Assembly (NCBI RefSeq): GCF_037392515.1
Contig: NC_090282.1
Location: 29,001,554-29,065,553, forward strand
From: Haliotis asinina
Lineage: Eukaryota; Mollusca; Gastropoda; Lepetellida; Haliotidae
DNA length: 64,000 nucleotides
Direction: 5' to 3'
How positions within the stretch are numbered: position 1 is the first letter of the stretch; each line of letters starts with the position of its first letter. The notes under the pieces are model-generated. The model ran no database searches. It was not told the origin of the DNA and saw only the letters and a program-made list of their open reading frames with translations. The translations under genes were made by a program, and so were the position numbers. Below are positions 25,501-36,300 of this stretch, piece by piece.

Positions 25501-27769
25501 CTTCACCACTAGGCTAGTCCACCGCCCTAAATATTGTAATGTCTTTTAGTAGCACGCATGTTACATGTCTTTCTAGCAGTAGCAGGCACGCACGCACATT
25601 GAATGCCGCATCCCAAATCCCAACCATTCGTCCCTGAGTGTACAACCCTGCCATGGCTGATCTTTAAGTAAACTTGAAACTTTCGACGATCACCATTTGA
25701 CTTTACGCTAACAACGTAATCTTCAGGTAGTCTGTAGAAGAGAACCTTGTAGTTAATTATTGGTGACGTCAGTGAAATACATCATTTGTGTCCTACATAT
25801 GCAATGCATGATGCAATGTTTACAGCTCATATGTCCTACATATGCAATGTTTACAGCTCATATGTGCCCTACATATGCAATGCATGATGCAATGTTTACA
25901 GCTCATATACAGGAAGGCCGAAGTAGCAAAGTACCATATGCAGGTTCGAAACTGTTGGGGTCATCCGCGGTCCAGTTGCAGGTGTCTGAGGCTCCGCAAT
26001 CGGCTAGGCAGAGTAGCGACCCTTGGAAACGTCGCGATCCTTTTAGCGTGGCTTCGAATCCCGGTTCGCCGCGAATACTGTACCCGATTGTGGCAAACGA
26101 TTAAGACCTGCGTTTCCTTTTCATATTAAGCTGAAAGACTTATATGATATAAGTGGCATAATGGTGGGGTAAGGTACTCGCTGCTCACTCCAAAACCCTG
26201 TTTCGATTCCCCACATGGGTGTGTTGTGTTAAGCCCATTTCAGGTGTGCCATGTCGTGACATAACTGGAATATTGCATATAGCGGCGTAAAACTAAACTC
26301 ACTCACTCATTCAAACGTATGCCTCAAATGTTACAGATAGACTCACCAACTTTGAGCGACGTGACCCCTGGTCCAAGCTTGGATACAACACCACTGGCCT
26401 CGTGACCCAGAATCATGGGAGCCTTAACAACGAAATCCCCGATATGCCCATTCGTCCAGAAATGTACATCCGATCCACAAATTCCAACACTGGACATCTG
26501 CAACTGCACCTCTGACAACAAAACAAGGAGGGGATGACTGACGTGGTGCCCAGGAACACAATCATACAAGTAGGCTTATGGTGGGTCTAATCTGCATGAT
26601 ATGGCTTGAGTTAACTGTCGTAGTTCTTAATGACCAACAACATTTATGTATTACTGGACAGCGTTTGGCCATTTTTTTTAAAAAATAGAGGACATTTGTA
26701 CAGTGAAATTAACACGAGTGAAGTTTGATTACCTATTAAACGTATTATTAGATCGGCTGTTTTGTTGTTTAGCAATATCAACTCCATTTAATATACTGAC
26801 CAGCGAAAGAAACGCACCTCTGGCTTTTTGTCAAGCATTAGTTAGAGAGGACTCGTGTAGAAGAACAAACATGATAGCTTACTGTTATGAGATTTCATTT
26901 TTTTTCGAAACTTGCGTTTCATATGCTGTTCAGTATATCTTTCTGGAATGCATCGGGTATTTTTGTCATTTTAGGTTTTGAGAAAATGATTTACTATTTC
27001 AGAATAGTAAAAACTCGTTACCTCCTTGTTTAGGCTCTGGCACCGGTACTTCCTCCTGCAACAAGAATTATTTCATTCAGCTTTCATGAGTGTATCATAA
27101 TATACATAACGCCAAAATCTCGATTATTCCACGAAACAGGTTCCTTGGAGCATACTGAAGTGAAAATAAAATGAAAATGAATGATGACACCAGGTGTTCG
27201 GGGAAAGGATAAACAATACCTTAATCATTTCTGCTTCTGTAATAACCATTTTACATGCATAAAAAGCCAATATTGTGTATTTTCACGAACACAGAATGAT
27301 GACTGCAGGCTGCGCCTGTTGTGTGTTTGCCACAAATGTGGTCTTTAAGCATCGACAGTGATTTCTCAATGCGAGTAACATTTGAAGGGTATTTTAGGCA
27401 ACCTGGAAGGTTATACCCATACCGTTACAGCAACATCTGGTATGTCAGAAGTCTCTGTGTGTCCAGCATTGAACTGTTTCCTTTATGACGCCATCCTCAG
27501 CAATATCCCAGCTTTATGACGGCGGTCTATAAACAGTCGGGACCTGACCATCCAGTGATCGACATCATGAACAACGATCTGGGATACGATGATTATCATT
27601 CAGCTGAAGAATACGAAATGAAAGCTTCATTACCCAGCTTGGCGTAGTGCTTAGATTGATATAATTTTAAATTATGGTACAGAGGACAAAACAATATGTA
27701 CGTTTCAATACTAACAAGTCTGAGGTCGCCTTTCTTGTACATGATGACGGCAAGATTCTTGTCTGCCAT
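19139..27769 (-). CDS. SORD: Sorbitol dehydrogenase (L-iditol 2-dehydrogenase), paralogue A, nine coding exons
   Basis: Zinc- and NAD-dependent cytosolic enzyme of the medium-chain dehydrogenase family that oxidises sorbitol to fructose (polyol pathway). Exons, 5' to 3' on the minus strand: 27769-27716, 27055-27022, 26511-26347, 22949-22790, 22009-21891, 21638-21573, 20591-20416, 20112-19991, 19292-19139 (stop included). All junctions are GT-AG and the phases join into 349 residues, against 357 for human SORD as I recall it. Visible motifs: catalytic zinc ligands Cys41 (VGICGSD), His66-Glu67 (GHEASG) and Glu152 (EPLS); structural zinc cysteines 96, 99, 102 and 110; Rossmann GAGPIG at 176-181, with Asp200 ending beta-2 (VIITDIDEKR), which fits NAD preference. 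The start is the ATG of MADKNLAV; about 35 nt of 5' leader resembles that of paralogue B. Odd points: the acceptor of the last exon is repeated upstream at 19370 and 19448 in frame, so isoforms of 375 or 401 residues are possible. Several introns carry SINEs and arrays. Exon calls are by eye from homology and splice consensus. Confidence 0.93.
19608..19772 (-). mobile_element. SINE-B, full length, last intron of SDH-A
   Basis: (gtga)n tail at the low end, gaatcgaacctgggtc B box inverse at the high end. Its GTGA tail lies about 100 bp upstream of the exon 9 array. Confidence 0.8.
21135..21510. repeat. 47-bp minisatellite, eight units, intron 6 of SDH-A
   Basis: The units begin with a(g/a)caact at 21137, 21184, 21229, 21276, 21323, 21370, 21415 and 21462. 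The period is 47 bp, with two 45-bp units missing the same dinucleotide. I see no relation to an exon. Confidence 0.85.
21841..21940 (-). repeat. Short duplicate of the SDH-A exon 5 donor edge
   Basis: About 48 bp spanning the end of exon 5 and its donor (21889-21940) is repeated in decayed form at 21841-21890 in the following intron. It is the same place where paralogue B has its 67-bp array. Confidence 0.6.
22917..23330 (-). repeat. Decayed tandem copies of the SDH-A exon 4 acceptor edge
   Basis: The start of exon 4 with its acceptor and adjoining intron (22917-23030) is echoed at about 23059-23170 and 23217-23330. All three share a ggct(c/t)aatgg motif, then a block with tcac(g/c)t and a gaaataaa tract. 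The two outer copies no longer keep the acceptor or the frame. Paralogue B has only one copy (37950-38010). Confidence 0.5.
23450..23680 (+). repeat. Dispersed repeat D, copy 1, intron 3 of SDH-A
   Basis: Aligns by eye with 26693-26940 over acatttgtacagtgaaatta, ttagcaat, aatatactga and gcttactgttatgag blocks. Confidence 0.6.
24166..24312 (-). mobile_element. SINE-B, intron 3 of SDH-A
   Basis: gagtgagtgagtgagtatgg tail, ggggaatcgaacacggg B box inverse. Confidence 0.7.
25349..25530 (-). mobile_element. SINE-B interrupted by a poly-G tract
   Basis: A body with tatcccaggaatatcac passes into about 27 G with one A (25399-25427), then continues with cttcacacactgtacccatg. The guanine run is an internal expansion and a likely assembly-error spot. 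Confidence 0.7.
25790..25910. repeat. Short tandem repeat, three units
   Basis: cctacatatgcaatg...gtttacagctcatatg occurs three times. The middle unit lacks an 11-bp gcatgatgcaa piece. Confidence 0.7.
26146..26312 (+). mobile_element. SINE-B, intron 3 of SDH-A
   Basis: tttcgattccccacatggg B box, aagcccatttcaggtg, and the ggcgtaaaactaaactcac tail ending about 35 bp before exon 3. Confidence 0.75.
26693..26940 (+). repeat. Dispersed repeat D, copy 2, intron 2 of SDH-A
   Basis: Contains gaccagcgaaagaaacgcac, a motif seen at ends of some Tc1-like elements; an origin as a non-autonomous DNA transposon is inference. Confidence 0.55.
27484..27600 (-). mobile_element. SINE-A, fragment, upstream of SDH-A
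   Basis: cagcaatatcccagc, ggcggtctataaac and ccatccagtgatcgac mark a short, diverged copy just 5' of nothing coding: it sits in intron 1 of SDH-A. Confidence 0.55.
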
Positions 27770-27779
27770 TGTGCCACTT

Positions 27780-27900
27780 CTGCAGGTATCACAAACGTGT
27801 GTAGCAAGGGTTGCAGGATCACACCTTGTGCTAGACTGGAGTATGACTTATTTTATTTGAAAGCAACGGCTCGTGTGCAAAATGTAACTGTATATCACCT
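27780..27900 (-). promoter_or_regulatory. 5' flank of SDH-A resembling that of SDH-B
   Basis: Upstream of the ATG at 27769 the leader (ctacac...gatac...aagtgg) and a patch around 27838-27885 (gagtatgac, ctcgtgtgcaaaa) match the flank of paralogue B at 40148-40300. The tandem duplication therefore included 5' sequence, presumably leader and proximal promoter. No convincing TATA box. Confidence 0.4.
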
Positions 27901-28679
27901 GTGTCAGCCTGCTCCTTGGATGTTGTTTTATCTAACATATCAAGGCCAGTGGAACAATAGTTGTTGTGTAATGTCACTTGTCTCTCTCCCCCTCCCCTCC
28001 ACATCCCTCTTGCTCTCCCAGATTGCTCTCCCCTTTTCGACCTGTTTCAATGGAATCATGTGTTATCAGTATCTTAAACTGGAAAGTCATTGCTAGTATC
28101 TTTGGAAATGTGTCTTCACAGGACGTATAGTGTTATATCAATCCCTGACACTGGGGGATACCCGCCTCGTGATATAATCAGGTGATCAACAGTGGAGTGC
28201 AGGCACCAAGGACGACGGCACCTGTTGTGTCGTTAATCACAATCGTGTTGTCGGAAATGAAAACAAAAACGTTTTTGGCTGCTACTCTGTATCCTTAAGG
28301 TTTACACAATTGCAAATAGGATATGTCGAAATAACCCACAGGACATTAAGTGGGATGCGGAAGAGGATATCAGAAAAGCATGTTTACTCGCAAAATCGGG
28401 CAAATTTAGAAAAAATTCGAATAACTGCTGAAAACAATAGATCAGACTAAAGTTAGCAATAAGGTCGCTCAGCCAGGTATGACGACGGACCGTCAACACA
28501 GCTGGCATGAAATGGCATGTTGCCAACGGGCACAAAAGTCCATCTCAAAGATATTGTATGCTTTTCCGTGTGTGATGAATATTTCTCATGTGTCGATTAA
28601 CATGATTCTTCAAAGGCATTTAGAAGTTGGCGTAGTAATACAGGACACCTTTTATGGATAGCAACTTCTTGAGTTCATT

Positions 28680-28730
28680 TACACGACGTTTCGGGCTTAT
28701 CCTAGCCCCCTCATCAGGTTGAGCTGAACT
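28680..28730 (-). ncRNA. Hammerhead-ribozyme-like motif, left arm
   Basis: On the minus strand: CTGATGAG, a stem II candidate GGGCT...AGCCC, then GAAAC followed by GTC. Outer pairing between gttca and tgaac is possible, but stem III cannot be closed by eye, so self-cleavage is uncertain. Similar motifs are known in Penelope-like retroelements and retrozymes. Confidence 0.35.
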
Positions 28731-29345
28731 GAACAGTAAGGCTAACTGTTAACTCTGCCCATGACCTCACAATGCTTATGACGTCACAATGCTATGACAA
28801 AATGATACCAGTAACTAACAGGAATGCTATGACAACATAACTGAATTAGTAGTGAATGGTTACAACTAACATGACTCATAGAATGAATGCATCTTATTTT
28901 GAATATATAGTAGTGTTGTTGGATTAAAATGGCAGATCCTTATTATACCAAATTGTAAGTTTGGACATGTACAAAGATTTTTTACAAATGTATTGCATGT
29001 ATAACATGTAAAATAATACTATTAACAGTACATAGAAATTATTGTTCATCCATGGGTACCCTTGTCGGTCTTTTTGGTGTTGCACCAGGCACTAGGGAGG
29101 TAAACCCCTAGATCTATAATAAGGATATAATAAGGATCTGCCATTTTAATCCAACAACACTACTATATATTAAAAAATAAGATGTATTCATTCTATGAGT
29201 CATGTTAGTTGTAACCATTCACTACTAATTCTATTATGTTGTCATAGCATTCCTGTTAGTTACTGGTATCACGTTGTCATAGCATTGTGACGTCATAAGC
29301 ATTGTGAGGTCATGGGCAGAGTTAGCAGTAAGCCTTACTGTTCAG

Positions 29346-29494
29346 GGGCCCCTTTCACAAAACTCTCGTAAGCCTAAGGTCTCGTAACTCTTCTCGTAAC
29401 ATTCCTACTTCCTATGTTACAGTATAAGAGGAACGAATGCTACGAGAAAAGTTACGAGACCTTAGGCTTACGAGAGTTTTGTGAAAGGGGCTCC
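29346..29494. mobile_element. Palindromic MITE nested in the right arm of the foldback element
   Basis: Nearly perfect hairpin: arms of about 60 bp starting gcccctttcacaaaactctc and read back as gagagttttgtgaaaggggc, with a loop of about 25 bp. The left arm of the host element lacks it, which shows it inserted later. Confidence 0.8.
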
Positions 29495-29499
29495 AGTAC

Positions 29500-29550
29500 A
29501 GCTCAACCTGATGAGGGGGCTAGGACAAGTCCCGAAACGTCGTGAAAATA
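29500..29550 (+). ncRNA. Hammerhead-ribozyme-like motif, right arm
   Basis: Inverted counterpart of the left-arm motif: CTGATGAG, stem II GGG...CCC (weaker pairing than the left copy), GAAAC, GTC. Confidence 0.35.
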
Positions 29551-31105
29551 AACTCAAGAAGTTGCTATCCATAAAATTTGTCCCGTATTATCGATTAACA
29601 AGTTACGTGTCTTTTTTAATAAAATCTAGGTTAAGATACGTAAAAGTGCACGTTAACTATAGAAAAAGCTTAATTCAGCCATCTTGTCAAACGTCTCAAA
29701 ATATATATTTGGCATGACCACCCGATGATCGACAGGACTGGATATTATTTGTAAATTGTTATGACGTGCCGTTCGATTCCCCAGTTTAATTCGCTAAAGG
29801 ATTATCTTACCTCAACTGATGTCTCTATCCCCCAACCGGACCCCAACCACTGCTTGTTGACACGCCGTCCTGACATATCGTTTGTGACGACCCTCCTACC
29901 TGATTCCTTGGCGATTCCTTGGTACCTACATCCTTAATAGTGTCAGTATTAAAGTTATTATTTTTTACGTCAGCTGTCGTTTATAATGGAGCAAACTCTT
30001 ATTTCAAAAATGGACATTTGAAAAGTGCCCTTTGTGATACAATATCATCACACACTAATTTGCACAAAGCCATGGTCTTTTTATATAAACCTACATGGTC
30101 GTTTTATATAAACCTTAAGTGTGCTTCTCACAATACATTAGGTCATCTCTTGTTTTCCCAGAATAACCGCATTTGAGGTTTTTTGTTTTGGAGTAAGACC
30201 GCTTCCCAGGTTTTACTTTTCGTTAGTAAGACCGCTTCTCAGGGTTTACTTTTCTAACTCTGTATGGACATCAATATTCAAATGATCCATGAGTGTTTGA
30301 AATCAATTGAAAAATATCGTTCAAGATTATAGTCAGAATACGAAGGTTTTCCGACCCTCGGGATTTCCCTCCCCCCTCCGGTTTTACATTGTCTACCAAA
30401 ACCTTGGAGGCGTGTTTTCTCCTATACCAATTCGCATTAGAGTTGGTAGTTTCTGTACTTATCTCTCTTCAGTAAAACCGTTTTTAACGTTTCCTGTCTC
30501 CATATCGCTCTGACTGTAATTAGGCCGAAGTTAACACACAGTTCATACTTTCACATATTAAAAATGTAAATTGCATATATAACTGTGAATATAACCCAGT
30601 TCTTTCTATTTCCAACCGTACTTTAGGATGATGGTTAATTATAACATTACGTAAGCGATTTTTTGTCGGAAGAACAAACAAGACAAATATATACATATTC
30701 AATGAAGTTGTTTTTATTCAATATCTCTGGGTAATACAAAAAGTAGAGAATATAAGCACATCATTAACATGATGACAGCATGCTGATTTACCCTGGACAG
30801 TTCACCAACAAATAGTAGACAAACCAATCACTCTATTGCTACATTCCGTGTGCCTAGTAAATATCATGAATATAACTACACAGGATTGTGCAGCTACTTT
30901 ATTAGGATTCTAAAAATCTGCTTCATATTCTGTTTATCCATATATTTACAATCATATGGCAAACCCGTTCATGAACAATCATCCTATATAAATCATGCAT
31001 TATAATTATAAATCATGCCCACTCATCATCATCTGCCAGCACAGTCATAAATTCATAATTAGACTGAAACAATTATCAAGACATGCACCTATATTTATGC
31101 CAGCA

Positions 31106-31281
31106 CATAGGCGGATCCAAACTAGAGGGGGTGCAGGAGTGGGCTAACCCCCAACCCCCTCTGTCCTGAAAGTTTACTAAATGACCAATGAAACTCTCAT
31201 GAAAGTGAAGTATCTACCCCCCACCCCCCCTTTCTAAACAGTGTGCACTCCCATTTCCTAAAAAACTGTATCCGCGCCTGC
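31106..31281. mobile_element. Possible small MITE
   Basis: aggcggatcc at the left and its imperfect inverse (tatccgcgcct) at the right enclose a C-rich, non-coding core. Terminal match is short. Confidence 0.35.
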
Positions 31282-31670
31282 AGCATATGTTGGAAAATAC
31301 TCAAGACATGCTATGAAATATGATACAATATGGAAGATACATCATGTAAGACTTGAATCAGCATTATAATATTGAGTGACAGTTCTTGCTCCTCAGTGTG
31401 ACCACTGAGAATAGATTATCCCTCGTGTTCACAAGCAAGTGTATTCATTGACTTCCTGAGTAACATGCTGATTATGTTGTTGCAATATACTTGAAGTCTT
31501 GAGCTGCCATTGCTGTCAGTCCTCTTGAAAGCATCCATTAGATACCTCTGGTATATAGCAGTGTTAATGCCAACAGTTACAAGAGTCTTCCACATATAAT
31601 AACAACTATCCTCTGAGACACAACGCTTGCTTGCTTGCCTCAACATAACAACACTTATCACTTGTTGTCC

Positions 31671-31790
31671 TGGAGCTCCTTTCACGGAGCAATCTTTACT
31701 AAGATCAACCTTAACTCCCATTCTTTGACATTACACAATGGTTACATTACTGACCTGCGATCACCTTAGTGCTTTGTGAAAGGAGGCCCA
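31671..31790. mobile_element. Possible small MITE
   Basis: Terminal inverted repeats gctcctttcacggagc...ctaag and cttagtgctttgtgaaaggag bound about 120 bp with no coding. Confidence 0.45.
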
Positions 31791-33319
31791 GAAGTTACCT
31801 GTCTACGACCCACACTGCAGAGTGTCTCCTGAACTTGTCTGAACACGATCAAACACACAAGGGTGGCAACAACCACTTGAGCTCATATACTGAAACCTAA
31901 ACATATAATAGACAATTTTAAATGCAATATTCAGTCAGTTGTTGAATGCTTTTTTGTGTGATAAATGCAAATTCATGAGAAATTTTCAAAATGATGAAAA
32001 CATCACCACACAAGTGTTGTAGTTCATAAATTTTGAGAAATTATAGGATCATATTAATCATTTGTGTTATACATGACAGATACATTTTAACTCATGCAAG
32101 TGTTTCACAGTTTTAACACTGTGGTGGATGTACAAACATTGCTTGTAAAAAATATGTATGATGTTGTGTAGCTCACCTAAAACACTTTGAAAACTTGTAC
32201 ACACAATGTCAACGAGTATTCTGACAATGTCACTGGACTGTAATTCCAGTTTGTGTAATGATCAGGGTGCAAGTTTCCTGTGGTTTTGAGTCTATTAATA
32301 CAAAAGGTCAGAAAAACAATGTATGTACACAAAGCTGAAAGTGGTGTTTAATCCAGGTGTGTAATTGGAAAAGTAAAACACCCAGTTTCAAATTAATGGA
32401 ATGCAGTAGCCTGGTATGTCACAAATATGTTAAATAATGGCTGAGAACTCAGACAGCTATAGAGAGATCCATGAATAATAGCCCCGTTTATGTCAGAGAC
32501 ATCTTACAGAGATGCCACCCCCAAATGAAGTGTTGCAAATAGTAGTTTCAACGTTCAATGTGAGTAGTTTGACCATAAAATTAGTAGTCAACTAAATAAA
32601 CAAAATCATGATGGAACTAAATGTGTCAAATCGCAAAGGTATTGAAATCAGCCTCACTAAAATTACGTTTCTTACTTGCAATAATTCCAGTTGAAATATG
32701 TCATTACATTTGATGAATGGAAGGTACGTGAAGTCTAAAAGTGTATTTCATTGTTAAAAAATATATATTTTTTGTCCATATATCCGAATTTTAATGCATT
32801 TTATTCATATTTCGTAGGATTTCTAGTGGAATTGTATTGGCGTAGTCTGAAGTTAAAATTCGTAGCAACTACGATAAAATTGTAGAGGTTGGCATCTCTG
32901 ATCTTAGCTTCACAATAAGAAAGAAGAATGTTTGAACAGTATTGATCAAACTGTTCAGAAGGGCTCAAACAATAATCAGAACCCTCTGTTTGAGAATTAG
33001 AAGGGTACATAAATGAAATACACAAATTTATTTCACTCAAATTTAAGCACACGAAAGATGCAACTGTAAAGTAATATCTTGACTGTGCTTGTTCTGACCT
33101 TACTGCAAAAAATACTGAAATGAAGAGTACAAAAATATTATTCCTCTTTCCTTGAAAAAACTTAAGAGTATACACACAGAACTACATGACTGCAGGGTTT
33201 GGACTACATTTTCAACATTGCCTTATTTTTTTAATATCTTGTTAGAAATTGCTCAATAAATCTTGTTAGATAAAGGTGGAGACCATTAAAGAGCAGATCA
33301 TCAAGTCCTCATCAAAATT

Positions 33320-36300
33320 CTACTTCCTCTCACAGTTAATCATAATCTTAACCCCCTCCCCTCTCTTGGCTGTCTCAAAGGCGTCAAGGCTCTGTTCCAG
33401 TTTAAAGCGGTGAGTGATGAGGGGCCTTACATCAACTTGCCCAGATGCTACCATAGACAGTGCAGTGGGGTAACTGAAACAGAGTGAGTGAGTGAGTGAG
33501 TGATATATAATGAAAGCTTATGCCTATTTTGTGGTTCTTAGCACAATGGATCACATGTACTCTGAAATCTTGTTGGTATACATCTTTAATAATAAAATCT
33601 AGCCCCAATCAATAGTTTGTTCATGAAGTAGCACACAGTGTGCCCAGTGGTCGACTGAGTGATCAAAGGGAGGTAACTCCACTCACTTCATAAATAGCAT
33701 GGTTCTATGTAAATACATTTAAACCAATTTAGTTTAATTCTTCTACAATAACACAAGCTGTATAATATTTATATAATTTAATGTTTCAGCTGAAATGGTA
33801 TGAGATTAGGAAACAGTACATGAATATTTCATGTATTTCAACTCATCGTAAACCTTGATTTGGATATTCTTGTATCAGGTAATGAAACCTAGAAATTCCT
33901 GTGAAACCTTGACTCACCAGTTGACATATCTGAAGATACCTCTAAGGTCCACCTCTCTCACAGCTGCGTTCACTATCGGCAGCTCAATATCAGCAGCCCC
34001 CAGGCCAACCAACATCACACATCCACCTGATGCTGTTGCCTGGCAACAGGAAAGAGAAAGAAAGTGGCAGTGCAAACTGTATATTCCATTACCATGGTAA
34101 CTCAGGTTTTTGATTTCTCAAATTAAGGCATGCATAAGCATAGTGTATGTTTATTACTGTTTATAATAAATGTTTAGAATAAAATGTTAAGTGCCAGTCA
34201 ATTTCACAACTAAGATGTGAAGCTACGGAAATGTTAGGCTGAACTAATTAGGTAGACCAATCCATATTTAGTGAAGATTTATCTGGTAACTGTTTTAGGG
34301 ATGTTATACAAGTAAAGGACATATTTTTACAGACATGATGACACTGCTTTTTAAATTCAAATAACTATTCCTGTTGTGCTTGTACAAGACTTTTAAATTC
34401 AGGTTTCACTTGTTGAAAGTGACAATCATGTAACCATATAACAGTCATTTCTGATTTTCACTTTTTAAAAAATGTAACCTTTAGAGGAAAATACAATGCA
34501 TGTTTTCCACAAGTGCATGCATCTTGTTGAAAGTAAATGATAATTTCCAACATGGCTTTGTGTTTAAACTAAAGGTACTAAAGGTACCAAATTATGATAC
34601 ATGTAGCTTGTTTTTTTTCTGAAAGATTTCCCATGTGCAAACCTATATTTTTGGAAATATACTGGGTGGCGCTTAACTTTTTATTCACAGTATATAATAC
34701 AAGTTAGGAATACATGAATGCATGTATTGTTGTTCATAAAATGTGTCATGTATTACTGTTACCCTGGTTACTCACAAATATGGCCGTCCTGATGCTGGAT
34801 GCCACTCCACTACACTCAATGGTCTTGTCTGCAAGTTGACCCAGGGTGTCCTCGATCTGTTGAGCTGTTACATGAGGATCTCTGCTTGTTACTTTGAGTG
34901 TGTAGTCGGCCCCAAGCTTGCTAGCAAACTCAAGTCGCTTCTCATCAATATCTGCAATACGTGCATTCTGTTTTGAGAACTTAGTAACACGGGAAAAGTA
35001 AGGGGTAGCATGCAGATTCCTGTCTCTTGAGACTTTAAAGAAAAGGAACATGCTGCCATTATCAAAATGAAGGAAATACAATACACTGAGGATGCTGATA
35101 ATCCAATTCCAGCAATATCCAAATAGTTGCTAGCTGTAACCAATCTTGGGTGCTATGCAAACTTATACTGGAAAATACTGGATTCTGACTGGTTCAGAAA
35201 AATCTGGATTGATGCTCATCTGATTTTAGCCTGTTTCACCGCGCATTAACAAGTGAGAACAACTTCTGTTTGACGACAATGATGGTGGATCATAAGAACA
35301 CCTCCATGGATTATGATGTGGATTTAGGAATATTCCACACATGCAATTTGAAATTTTTGGATTGAAAATGCCGCTACACTACACACTTTCATGGCGCTTC
35401 ACTACACAGTGCTTCATTCTGTGTATCTGGCTGTGAATTAGCGGTGAAAGATTAGCAAAATTACACTTGGTTTTGCTCACAAAAGTTAAGATAATCACAT
35501 CTAGATAATCATTGATTCTCACCTCACCTCCTCACCTCTAGAGAATCATTGATTAACTGGCAAACTTCAAAGGTAATATTAAGTGACGTGACACTTCAAA
35601 GTTGAACATATTGTTAGTTTGTGATTTTAATCAATTAATAGGTCTTACTTTTTATGAGCTTGAGTAATACCTGTCATCCTTACTCACTGTATAAATACCC
35701 ATCAGGTCAAAATGAGATCAGCTGCACTTAACACTTGATGAAAAGCGGATATGTTTGGATCAGCATGGCCTGACCGTAACATAATAACTGTGACGAAGTG
35801 TTTTAAAGATCAGCACAGAAAGCAAAATCAAAGCTGGAGTAGACAAAACAGTTTGGGATGCTGCTGACATTGATATCCATGCCTTTGTTTTTAAAAGACT
35901 ATCATTGTAGTCAGCCTCTGTGTATCTGATCAGCTTACCTGTGATGATGACATGTGCTGCCCCTCTGGACTTGGCTGTAATCAGGTTCACAAGACCAATA
36001 GGACCTGGAGGGGGTAGACATGGCAACTGAAAACATCTTGAGTGGTTGGGCACGCTGCACAAGAATGTCTGTGAGTATCTGACTGGGAAGCTGTGCTGTA
36101 TTCAACAATTCTACAACATGTATTATACTGGCTTGTACATAATGGAACAATAACCAGGATAAGCACTCAGTCAGCATGAAAGATTAACCACTTGCCCTGG
36201 TAACATATCTTGCCCTTGTAGCCCTTCTGCAGCACAGATCAACATGTTGTATCAGACATCAGCACTTTCATACCTACAAGACATACTGCTAGAATGTGAT

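Larger units (their letters stand above)
28636..29590. mobile_element. Long foldback element with ~300-bp inverted arms and hammerhead-like motifs
   Basis: The left arm (28636 to about 28955) and right arm (about 29110-29590) are inverted copies, with terminal matches around ggatagcaacttcttgag, the acgacgtttcggg block, a ccatgacctcacaatgc block and an inner atggcagatccttat block. The loop of roughly 150 bp shows no coding. In each arm, read inward to outward, cctgatgag-ggggct...-cccgaaacgtc occurs, which has the layout of a hammerhead core (CUGAUGA, stem II, GAAAC). The right arm is interrupted by a second element (29346-29494). No transposase is present. Confidence 0.75.
29591..33319. other. 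Spacer between the SDH paralogues, downstream of B
   Basis: AT-rich. Besides the two MITE candidates there is a twofold repeat of gtaagaccgcttc near 30200-30250. AATAAA on the minus strand at about 32800 could serve SDH-B polyadenylation, 520 bp past the stop. Confidence 0.4.

Noticed and set aside
25915..26110. Possible further tRNA-derived SINE (cgaatcccggttcgcc)
   Set aside because: Only one copy in the window and no clear A box or tail, so no family can be shown.
27674..28096. 140-codon plus-strand frame
   Set aside because: Lies antisense across exon 1 and the 5' flank of SDH-A, which has strong homology on the other strand.
34743..34976. Plus-strand frame repeated at 20356-20619
   Set aside because: Antisense of exon 7 of the two SDH genes. 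The similarity comes from the paralogous exons.
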